In this document: piece after piece, positions 55,283 through 64,000 of the stretch | How the letters are laid out: each line of letters starts with the position of its first letter | Numbering within the stretch: the stretch's first letter is position 1 | Source of the DNA: Hirsutella rhossiliensis | Taxonomy: Eukaryota; Ascomycota; Sordariomycetes; Hypocreales; Ophiocordycipitaceae | DNA: 64,000 nucleotides | NCBI RefSeq assembly: GCF_020360975.1 | Contig: NW_025408687.1 | Location: forward strand, 62,001-126,000 | Reading direction: 5' to 3' | Position numbers and translations under genes: made by a program | Notes under the pieces: generated by a model | Seen by the model: only the letters and a program-made list of their open reading frames with translations | The model's database searches: none | What the model was told of the DNA's origin: nothing

Positions 55283-56878
55283 CCCACTCCACCTGCAACA
55301 AGGGCGGCGGTGGATTCTGTGGGAGGCGGGGCTGTTTTCACGTAACGGCGGATGACAAACTTGAGATCCAGTATTTTGGGGCGCTCGTCAACGCTGGCTT
55401 TCTTCATCTTGGTCCATGGCAGTTAGGATGGCACTCCTGAACTTTGTCCTCAGTTGCGAACCAGCGCAGCCTGGATTGATCGGCGAATCTGCCGCTCACC
55501 CGCCAACGATCAGAATGGTGTATGGGTTGCGGTCTGATTTATCACTGGTTCTGGGAGCGGGTGCTGTAGAGGACGTATTGTCCTCCGCTGCTGCCCTCCC
55601 TGGCGCATACGGGGAAATATGTCGAGGGTGCCGGTATCCCTGGCAGCCCTGAATGACCTGGCAGTCACTCAGCTCGGGGCCGAGAGGAGATGACGGGAAG
55701 CAAAATCGCAAAGGACCCCCGATGCCTTGGGCGAAGGAAAATCCTTGGAGTTGGAGGTTGCGGAGGTGTCGTGAGTGTCGACAAGCGGTGGCGAGCTTGC
55801 CGACATAGGTCGGCTTGGGGGATATGGAGTGCAGGGCTCATCAGCATGACTCATTTGCGGAGAGGGCTCGAGCGACAGACCCGGGGTATTTTGGGATTTT
55901 GACCTGGATTCTCTCGGGCTGCGCTGACGGCGGAGAGATGAAGCTGCGCGGCCTTTTGGTTGGAAAGTCGTTGCAGATTTAGTTTGTTCTCGGGCTTGCC
56001 GGCACAGGCATCCCATGAGCCGCACTGAGGAGAGCACTCGACGACGGCCTGTGGCGCTTTGAAGCCAAAAGTTAGACGTCGGCGGACCTCTTAGAGGCCG
56101 ACGATGGACAAGAGGGTTAAGGAATGATGGATGGACAAGTGGGTGGAGGTGATATCTGGCGAAGATGCGAACAAGAAAAAGATCCAAGACAGCGGCAAAA
56201 CAAAAAAAAATGGGAAGATAAAAGGGCACATGGGATGAGATTTGGCAATGGCACAGCTGCTTTCGTTGGACTCTTTTTTCTCAAGGGGCTTCGGGGTCTC
56301 CATATGTCCGGAACCCCTTTTCACTTTCCCCCTCGGGGCAAGCGGCGGCCTGCCGAAATGCCATTTGATGCCGGACGGCTTAGGGTTGTGGGATTTGTTG
56401 CTGGCATTCTTGTATTTGTACGATGGAAGGAAAAATAATCTCAAACGAGAAAAAAAGAATTCGAGTCGGTGGTTGTTGGTCTGTATGCTCCGCTTCTGTA
56501 CGGCCAAGGTCTCTCGTCATGGCGGTGTAGAGGTCAGAATGTAGAGAGACTGGGGGTGATGGGGTGGACAGCATGTCAAGTTGGCGTAATGGTCGGACAC
56601 GCGTTGGCCATGTAGAGACGGGTAGGACGAACATAATTATGTGTAATGTTACCCGCATGCAGGCATGTATAAATTTACTGGACTCCCATTACAGCCACCG
56701 CGATAACACCGGACAGTCGTGCCTAGATACATGGTCAACCCCCATCGTAGGCTTGACGGAGGGATATCCAGCTCCCCCTGGGGCTGAAGTATATAGCTGA
56801 GATTGGCCGGCCCCCAATGCATATGAGAGGAAGCCGTATATCCCGAATTGGGGGGAACCCGTGAGGGCTCGTTTCTGT
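55283..56878. other. Spacer with one doubtful small ORF
   Basis: 1.6 kb between the La-motif gene (+) and the GPI-protein gene (-). The only candidate is the small ORF listed at 55669-56016. The rest looks non-coding, with A-rich runs near 56200 and 56450. Confidence 0.45.
55669..56016 (-). CDS. Possible small protein with MGCLC N-terminus
   Basis: An ATG-initiated minus-strand frame of 115 residues starting MGCLCRQAREQTKSATTFQP. MGC at the N-terminus is the classic signal for N-myristoylation followed by palmitoylation, and basic residues follow. The remainder is Ser/Pro-rich and disordered (SLEPSPQMSHADEPCTPYPP). No family is recognised. The codon pattern is not obviously coding, and a chance ORF in GC-rich DNA is a real possibility. 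Confidence 0.25.
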   Translation of the reverse strand: MGCLCRQAREQTKSATTFQPKGRAASSLRRQRSPRESRSKSQNTPGLSLEPSPQMSHADEPCTPYPPSRPMSASSPPLVDTHDTSATSNSKDFPSPKASGVLCDFASRHLLSAPS

Positions 56879-57542
56879 TTACATGGCAAGGGCAAGGCCA
56901 GCCAAGGCAACGACACCGACGACGGCGTTGTTGGCAAAGGCGGTGGGCATCGAGGCCGGGTTGGAGGCGGACGACGAGGACGAGGTCCTGGTGGAGGAAG
57001 TGGAGCGGGTAGCGGTGCTGGCGGGCGACGAGGTGCCGGTTGAGGCGTCGGAGGAGACATCGGAGGCTCGGGAGCTGGAGTTAGGGCTGGCGGCGCTGGT
57101 GGCACTACAGAGGGGCATGTTGTGTCAGTGTGGATGCTCAAATTATCGGCCAAAGGAAATGGGACGAGGGGAAACAACGTACACGCTAGGGCCCGTTGAC
57201 GGGCTGACGCTAACGGTGGCGGCGGGCGAGCCAGAGCCGGAGCTGGCGCCGGGGACGACGGGCACAGTGGGGGTAGCGGCAGCGCCAGGAGCGGAGCCGG
57301 AGGCGCCAGGTGCTCCGGGAACGCCCGCAGCGGGGGAGCCAGGGACGACGGGCTGGCCGTTGCCAGCGGTGGGCTGGATGGGGTTGGAGAGGGGGCTGGA
57401 AACGGGCAATTCCAAGTTAGCTCTCGGAACCAAGTTGAGAGGGCGGGCGTGTCTCTCGGGCGTACCCTTCCTGGCGCTTGGCGACGTCGGCAGCGGCGCC
57501 AACGGCGGCGAGGAGAGCGAGGGGAACGACGGAGAAGAGCAT
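56879..57542 (-). CDS. Short GPI-anchored Ser/Pro/Ala-rich cell-surface protein
   Basis: On the minus strand, exons 57542-57466, 57395-57183 and 57104-56879 give 171 residues. The N-terminus MLFSVVPLALLAAVGAAADV is a signal peptide followed by a Kex2-like KRQ. The middle is Gly/Ala/Pro-rich, then Ser/Thr-rich (SSTRTSSSSSASNPAS), suited to O-mannosylation. It ends in a hydrophobic tail without charged residues (NNAVVGVVALAGLALAM), the mark of GPI attachment. The protein is probably bound to the plasma membrane or cell wall; its function is unknown. The second donor has two overlapping options (GTGTAC or GTACGT). Only the latter keeps the frame into the third exon. Confidence 0.8.
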
Positions 57543-60443
57543 GGTGACGGCTGCGTTGGAAGGTGTGGAAGGTGTGAGAGGTGTGAAAGGTGTGTGGTGG
57601 ATCGAGATTTGGACGAGACAAGCGGAAGAGAGGGTTTGTCTAGGCAATGAGACAGGTGTGCAGAGCAAGGTGTCGTCGGCGGTTGAGATTGGAGAGGGAG
57701 AGAGAGGAATAAGAAGGGAGAGGAGAGACAGAGTGTGCAAGCGCAAAAACAGGCGCCGCAGGCCGTGTCTAAATACCCTGTCGGCTCACAGAGAGAGGAC
57801 GCATGAAAAACAAATGAAGACGGAGGGAAATAATGGAGGCGCAGGCACAGCGGGACCAGGATTGTTCGGCATGGGTCCTGCCTGCTCCACGGCAGTATGG
57901 AGTCCTGTATAGTACGGAGTACGGATACTGGCACCTGAGCTGCACCTGAGCTGCAAGGTACCTGGGAGGAGTCTGAAAATAGCAGCGGCGGCGGCGGACG
58001 GGGCAACCTTAAAGTACTAGTACCTGTGGATGCCACAGGGCTTGCATGCGTCTTCATGCAGGGATGGGTTCTTGTCCTGCCTGCCTGCACCTTCGGCAGC
58101 CGATGATCGTTGGGCTCATCATTTCTTTCCCCCCCCCTCTTCTTCAGTTCGCCAAGGCAGCCAGCCGGCTCATCATGGGCGGCAGGACATTACTGGTGCT
58201 TTGGATCACGGACAGTACCTACCTACCTAGGCAGGTACCTAGGCAGGTACGGAGTAGGTAGGTTCCCAGGTACGTAAAGCAGGCCGACCAAGAGCAAGCA
58301 TGACTTGCCGACATGTATATCCGAGGGTCTCCTGCTTGACGCATGCAATACCTGATGCAGTCAGTCTCTGGCCACAGACATGGAGCCCATCTCGGAGTGA
58401 CGAAACAGAAGATGGAAAAAGGAGGGCTTTGGTGTCGCGACATGACGCATGCCATCCGTCTTTGTTTGAATACGAAAGTCGTCCGACGGGTGGGGAGACG
58501 AAAGTCATTGTTTTGTTGGTGGAGAGGAAGCACAAGACCCCGAATTAGGGGCTGTACATGTATCAGTACATGCATGTATGCTGCACCGTAGCCCTGGCCT
58601 GGATGACGCAACAAAGTACATGCCCGGCCGCGCCATCCCAGGCAGGCAGGTAGGTACCGCCGAGGAACGGACAGTGCATGTCTTCACTGGATGCCCAGTC
58701 CAGGGCCAGGCGTGTGTCAAAGGACGACGACCCTGGGTCTGTTTCATCGCTCGTCCGTCGTCATTCCCCATCCTTTCCACCGATGAGGATACGTAACGGG
58801 CGGAGAGGCGCAGAAAAGAGAGGATGCGCCATGTACAGTACTCCGTACCCACCTCGTCGGCCTCCCACGCTCTTATTACTTCTCTCCCTGCTTGTGTGCA
58901 CAGTATATGTGATATGTGTGTCTCCGGGTGAACGGGCGAATTGCATTATAACAGGGGGAGCAGGCGAGAGAAAACATAACAAAGGGCCGCGTTTGCAGAC
59001 GGTTGGGCACAATGTACAGTACAGTACGTACAACGTGACGGGTGATGGATCTCGGCCGATCACTGCCATAGGCAGGCGGGTGGCTTGCGGCAGGTTGTAT
59101 TTCGCCATGGCTGTGGCGCTGTTTTACGTGTACTGTACTGTACGGTACATGAGCCGACTATCACAAAACACTGACTGACTTACCTAGGTAGGTACTAAAG
59201 TACTGTACCCGGCACTGGTTAAGTTGTTGCTCGGTGCGGTGCTCGGGCACCCTTTTTGCATTGTGCGCACGTGCTTTTCCCTTCTGTCATCAGAGCACCT
59301 CTCAATTATGCATAATACGGGCGCTCGGGCGAGCGGTGCGCTGTCGCTGCGCCGAGGGCCGTTGCTGAGGTTGCTGAGGCAGAGACTGGCCAGACGAGGC
59401 GTTGGAGCCTAGCGCCCAACAGGCCGATGAGCAGTCGCTTACCTTATTATCCGTACTTTACTTGGAAATGGGACAGAGCGATCTACGGGTACTGTGCTGT
59501 ACAAAGCATCATGTATGTACGGAGTTGCGGATAAACGATGCTATTGCAAGTCTTGATGCGGGGCATGCACAAAGTACGCGCGTAGACATAGCGACGGTTT
59601 GTGCAGGCTCACACAGCCGTCTTCACCGGCGCTGCACGACAGTGCTCGCAAGTTTTTGTACACAACCGTCTCTAGTACTCCGTACAGATTAATAGATGGC
59701 AAGGCTAGCGAATCTACTAGTCTTACCTACCTTGCTGAGCCGCCGGGCTGGCGCAGCTTCAGCCTCCAAGGCTGGCCGCCCGTCTCACTCACCTCTCACT
59801 CATCACTCGCTCGAGGGTTCCGAAAAGGAAAGAATGAAGCCCTCGCCTGATTGCACAAACCCACAAACCCCCATTTATGCAATGTACCGCCTCGCGTACG
59901 CCCCGCTTGTGCCCGCCCCGCCTCGGGCGGCATTCCATTCGTTCATCTCCCTCGCTCACTCACTCGCCCGCTCACTATGAGATTTCATCGACAACGACGC
60001 CTGCTGCACATTCATCCATGGCATGACGTACTCCGTAGACAAGTACCTACTCTACCGCCCATGGAGACATCTCATGTAGTCTCAAGCTACCTTGTTGGCT
60101 GACGGTGAGCGTGCGTGCCTCCATGTACTCGCGGCTTGGGTGCAGGTACTCGCGGGCGAGTGAGTGATGGGTTGGGAGTCACCCGCCACCCACTCTCACT
60201 CTGCCTTGCCCTGCTTTGCCCTGCCCAGCCCTGCCCTTCCTTCTTGCCCGCCCGCCTTGCAAGGTTCATCAATCATCCTCTGGCCATCATCGTCCAACGC
60301 ATTTCCCCCTCCTTCAACCACCCCGCAACCCTGTCTTGCCCCCACCCAAGACGACGACAGACCGACTTTTGATCGTCCAAATTTTTCACAAACCCTCACA
60401 AATACCACAACAGGAGGGAGAGCGAGAAAAGACAAAGGTGGAA
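57543..60443. other. Long spacer rich in the TACGGAGTA motif
   Basis: 2.9 kb without a supported gene. It holds five of the eleven TACGGAGTA/TACTCCGTA copies in the window, several TACCTAGG/GGTACC patches (58210-58270, 59180-59215), and a CT/CC-rich leader of the following gene (about 60180-60420). Confidence 0.5.
57913..60037. repeat. Cluster of five dispersed TACGGAGTA 9-mers
   Basis: Exact copies start at 57913 and 58248 (TACGGAGTA) and at 58839, 59676 and 60029 (TACTCCGTA). They are isolated words in both orientations, not a tandem array. Confidence 0.85.
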
Positions 60444-62573
60444 ATGGCAAACTATGACCCGTACGAGCGGGACTATTCCCGCCGCTACGTCCGCGAGGAG
60501 CAGCGCCGCGACGACCGCGACCCTCGCTTCCTCGACGCCCGCGACTACGCCGCAAAGGTCTATCCCTCGCGCGATCTCGTGCCCCGTGCCCGCGAGGACA
60601 GTGACCTGTCCGTCGAGGAGATCCGGCGAGACTTCCCCCCGCCCTCTGCCCGGGACGCTCGCCGCGCCCGCTCCGCCGAGCCGGGCTACTATGAGGCCGA
60701 GTACGACTACTACCGTCGCGGCGGCCATGACCCTCGCTACGACCGCGACCATGACCGTTACTCGCGCCGCTCCCACGGAGGAGGCCCCAGCAGCCTCCAC
60801 TACCAGGACGAGCACCACCAGCGCAGCCAACGGCCCAAAAGCATGACCAAGCAGGACAAGCTCATCGCTGCCGTTGCCGGCGCCGCCCTCCTCGTCGGCG
60901 GCAAGGAGCTCTACGACCGCCACGAGGCCAAGACGGACGGCTCCGATGTCCAGCGCAACCCCCTTTCCTCGGCCGCCCTCGCCGGCTTCGGCGCCCTCGC
61001 CGGCTATCAGGGCGCAGAGTTCTACAGCAAGCAGCAGGCCCAAAAGGACCAGACGGCCACCTACATCCTCCACCGCGGTCGCGACGGCCATGTCAGCGAG
61101 TACTACTCGGACGATCAAGACGACGCCCCCAAGGAGAAAAGGGGCCATCGCAACTTTCTCGAAAACGCCATCGCCGCCACCGGCCTGGGCGCCGCCGTGA
61201 AGTCGCTCACCGGCGCCGGTGACGACAGGCGCTCAGACACCCGGAGCCGCCGCGGCGATAGCCCCTCGGGCTCCCGCGCCCCGACCGGCGCAAACAAGAT
61301 GCAAAAGGCTGCCATGGCCTCCCTCTTGGCCGGCGCCACCGAGGCCTTCCGCGTAGCCAAGGAGCCCGGCGGCTGGAAGGGCGAGAAGACGAAGCGTGTC
61401 CTCACTGCCGCCGCCGGTGCTGCCACCGTTGATGCCGCCCAGGGCGATGGCCACAGCAAACTGGGCCTCGCCGAGTCCGTCATCGGCGGCCTGGTTGGGA
61501 ACCGCCTCATCAACGGGTCCAAGAAGGATATCGAGGAGGACAAGCTAACGGGCAGAAGTCGTTCTCGCTCCCGAGCCCGCTCCCGGAGCCATGGCGGCTC
61601 TACCGGCGGCGGCGGCCCCTCTGGCCTTGCGGCCTTGGCCACTGCTGGCCTGGGCGCCCTTGGAGCCAAAAAGGTGCTCGACCGCTCCAGGTCCCGCAGC
61701 CGCGGGCGCGATTACGACTCGAGGAGCCCGTCGCCCGATCGCCGTCGGCAAAGGAGCCGGAGCCGCAGCGTCGTCGACAAGGCCCGCAACAGCCTGGCCA
61801 AGCTGGGCATCGGCAGCGGCGCCGTCGAAGCTGCCGACGAGCATCGCCGTCGCGACCAGGACGACTTTGATGACCACGCCAGCTCCCGCCGCTCCCGCCG
61901 GTACTCGGACGACATGTACGAAGAGGACCCGTATGGCCGGACCCGTGGAGGCTACGAGCCGGAGCGCCCCTACCGCCGCCGAGACTCGTCTCGTCGGCGC
62001 GGCTCCAGCCGGTCCGGCTACGGGACCGATTCGGACCTTGGGGACTCGGAGGAGGACGAGAAGAGGGCCAAGAAGATGAGAGGTAAGCAAGTTTTGACCA
62101 CTGGTCTCGCAACCATTGCCACCATCCACGCAGCACACGGGGTCTATCAGAGCATGGAGAAGAGGCGCTCCCGCCAGAGAGCAGTCCAGGAGGGGAGAAT
62201 GAGCCCTGAGGAGGCCAAGAAGCTCAAGACAAAGGCCGTCATGCAGGACGCGGCAGCCGTCGGCATCGCCGCCCTGGGCATCAAGGGCGCCCTCGGGGAG
62301 ATGAAGGAAGCCAAGGAGATGACCCACGAGTGCAAGGAGTTCAAACAAGAAAAGGTTCGCCGCCACGAGAGGCGCGAGCAGCGGCGCATGCAGCAGTACC
62401 GCGGCCTCGATCACCGCGACCGGCGGGCCGACAGCGTCCCGGCGCGTCCCCGGTCGCAGCACTACTACCCAGACTCCGAGTCCGACGACTACGACTACGG
62501 GCCGCGGTACACTGATGACAATCCTTACGGAGCTGCGAGGCTCCCGGCGCCGCCCATGGGCCGTGCTGGATAG
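60444..62573 (+). CDS. DUF3824-like, Arg/Ser-rich protein with glycine-rich hydrophobic helices
   Basis: A single exon of 709 residues, ATG at 60444 (MANYDPYERDYSRRYVREEQ). A charged, Tyr/Arg/Asp-rich head is followed by at least five short Ala/Gly-rich helices: KLIAAVAGAALLVGGKELYD, LAGFGALAGYQGAEFY, NAIAATGLGAAVKSL, LGLAESVIGGLVGNRLINGS and LAALATAGLGALGAKKVLDR. Each is linked to charged or SRSRSR segments. A second helix pair lies near 555-620 (LTTGLATIATIHAAHGVYQS; DAAAVGIAALGIKGALGEMK). This alternation is typical of fungal DUF3824-type proteins, whose role is not established. Small-residue helices of this kind often insert in or bind membranes, which is inference here. No enzyme motif is seen. 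Confidence 0.82.
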   Translation: MANYDPYERDYSRRYVREEQRRDDRDPRFLDARDYAAKVYPSRDLVPRAREDSDLSVEEIRRDFPPPSARDARRARSAEPGYYEAEYDYYRRGGHDPRYDRDHDRYSRRSHGGGPSSLHYQDEHHQRSQRPKSMTKQDKLIAAVAGAALLVGGKELYDRHEAKTDGSDVQRNPLSSAALAGFGALAGYQGAEFYSKQQAQKDQTATYILHRGRDGHVSEYYSDDQDDAPKEKRGHRNFLENAIAATGLGAAVKSLTGAGDDRRSDTRSRRGDSPSGSRAPTGANKMQKAAMASLLAGATEAFRVAKEPGGWKGEKTKRVLTAAAGAATVDAAQGDGHSKLGLAESVIGGLVGNRLINGSKKDIEEDKLTGRSRSRSRARSRSHGGSTGGGGPSGLAALATAGLGALGAKKVLDRSRSRSRGRDYDSRSPSPDRRRQRSRSRSVVDKARNSLAKLGIGSGAVEAADEHRRRDQDDFDDHASSRRSRRYSDDMYEEDPYGRTRGGYEPERPYRRRDSSRRRGSSRSGYGTDSDLGDSEEDEKRAKKMRGKQVLTTGLATIATIHAAHGVYQSMEKRRSRQRAVQEGRMSPEEAKKLKTKAVMQDAAAVGIAALGIKGALGEMKEAKEMTHECKEFKQEKVRRHERREQRRMQQYRGLDHRDRRADSVPARPRSQHYYPDSESDDYDYGPRYTDDNPYGAARLPAPPMGRAG

Positions 62574-64000
62574 GCACTCTCGGCTCAAGGGAGTGCCCGA
62601 CTGGCCGCTGCTCGACGCTCACGGTCCATTCTGCGGCAAACTCGGCGTGACCGGCCCGCACTGGTCTTGGCCGCCCTCTTCTGTCCCCCAGATACCTTGT
62701 ATCTGTCCTGATGGCGAACTCGACGTCTCTTGCAAGCAGCAACCACGTGCCCGACGAAGCACTCTCAATTGAGGTGGCGTCATGGACTGCTAGTTGAAAG
62801 CCCGCACGAAAAATCAAGAAAGGAGCAGAGCAAGCATATCAGAGGGGAGGGGGGGGGGGCCATTGCGTGACGTTGTGCGCACACGGAGAGGCCCCCAAAG
62901 CAGACACAGAGCAGAGGCTGCTCCGGAAGACCCCTCGTCCTCGCCGGTTCTCCCGCTGCATGTCTCCCTGCTCGGGGCAGCTGGATCGCATGATGGAAAC
63001 ACCCTGCCATGTGGTTGTGGCTGTCCCTTGTTCCCTCAACCCTTGGTGCAAGCCACATTCCTTTGCTTCTTCCTGCTCTTGCTTGCCGCACCACTCTCAC
63101 ACACACGCACATGTTGTATCCATGAGGAATGACTAATGACAAATAAACCGTGATAGACCATCGCCGTTACTGAGTGGTTTCAATCTGCTGCCTCTTGTCT
63201 GCCGACTCTTACCCCCTTTCCCCCCCCGCCCCGCCGGCCCCGACTACCCGAGGAAAGAAGGATATGACGAAACGGCGCAGCAGATCCACGACACGAGGAC
63301 GGATCCCGGCGACCGGGATGTGAAACGGCACCGAAGACGAGAGAAGGGATGCAAGGCATCGAACTAAGGGATCAAAACCGGTTGCGAAAAAAGAAACGAA
63401 TGAAAAAAAAAACAGAGACAACAGACCGACAGATGCAGAAAGGTGGGTTCTTTTTTCCTCGGGTGTGAAGTGTGCGTGCGTGGTTGCGTGGTATGACGAA
63501 CAGTGTTCGGTTCGGGAGCGTTGGACGAGAGATCCAAGGGGAGGGGGGGCGTGGCATGACGATGCATGCCAGTGGCGCTGGGTCTTCGGCAAAGGCGGCG
63601 CCGCCAAAAGGTGAGACGAGAAGGTGCAGAGCTTTGTCTCTCGCATCAGTCCTCGCTGCCTAGCTTACGGAGGGGGGCCTATATCGCTCACTCTCTCTCT
63701 CTCGCTCCCCCTCTCTCTTGGATTCTTGGGCATTTCTCACATAGGCACACACACTCTCCCGTGTATCACCCTTGGCACGGATTTGTTACTGAACAAATGG
63801 GAAGGGGGCCGGCAGATTGTAACTACGGTAGACGAGATACGATGACGAAGCTGTTACCCGGGAGCGGCGACGGATTGAATGATGAAACGAAATGAACTGA
63901 AAACGAGGGTGGCCAAGACCACTGACTGACCCTTGCCATGCCTGTCTGTTGGTGCGGAGTGTTCGTAGGGGTAGTCCGTCAATCCGTGTAAGGAAAAAAC
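62574..64000. other. Gene-free right end of the window
   Basis: 1.4 kb downstream of the DUF3824-like gene. It contains G-runs (62850-62860), A-rich and CT-rich patches (63395-63410, 63690-63720), and no supported gene. A neighbour beyond the window may have its UTR here. Confidence 0.5.

Overview
The window is nuclear DNA of a filamentous ascomycete, most likely a Sordariomycete of the order Hypocreales. The evidence is short (45-95 bp) GT-AG introns, GC-rich codon use, long gene-free spacers, and proteins of typical filamentous-fungal families such as CYSTM, DUF3824-like, Rim15, Npr3 and a Zn-cluster/C2H2 hybrid regulator. The species assignment is inference. I built the gene models by hand from splice signals and frame continuity. 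Where the exon lengths sum to whole codons and conserved motifs rejoin, I treat the model as reliable.

Layout. At 0.6-9.7 kb lie an Abp1-type actin-binding protein (+), a small CYSTM membrane protein (-), a divergent promoter region carrying a 4 x 27-bp array of CACGTGA boxes, a Cys-cluster protein of unknown function (+), and eIF3d (-). At 10.4-22.6 kb lie a five-exon bZIP factor (-), an LPLAT-type lysophospholipid acyltransferase (+), and the 1917-residue kinase Rim15 (+). A complete Mutator-like (MULE) DNA transposon occupies 23.77-27.30 kb. It has 106-bp terminal inverted repeats, a perfect 9-bp target duplication and a frameshifted transposase. At 29-42.3 kb lie a PHS-family phosphate transporter-like MFS protein (+), a large Zn-cluster/C2H2 regulator (-), a choline/ethanolamine kinase (-) and the SEACIT/GATOR1 subunit Npr3 (+). 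At 43.3-62.6 kb lie a long-loop bHLH factor (-), the Golgi protein Sft2 (+), an La-motif protein of the Sro9/Slr1 type (+), a short GPI-anchored protein (-) and a glycine-rich DUF3824-like protein (+).

The genes are mostly housekeeping or regulatory single genes, with no biosynthetic cluster. A loose nutrient theme (Rim15, Npr3, phosphate transporter, phospholipid enzymes) is visible but may be chance. The least ordinary parts are the MULE, whose transposase carries a perfect A_AAG_GGG heptamer exactly where the frame shifts by -1, the E-box minisatellite, and an intergenic 9-mer (TACGGAGTA) present 11 times and never inside a gene. No rRNA, tRNA or CRISPR was found.
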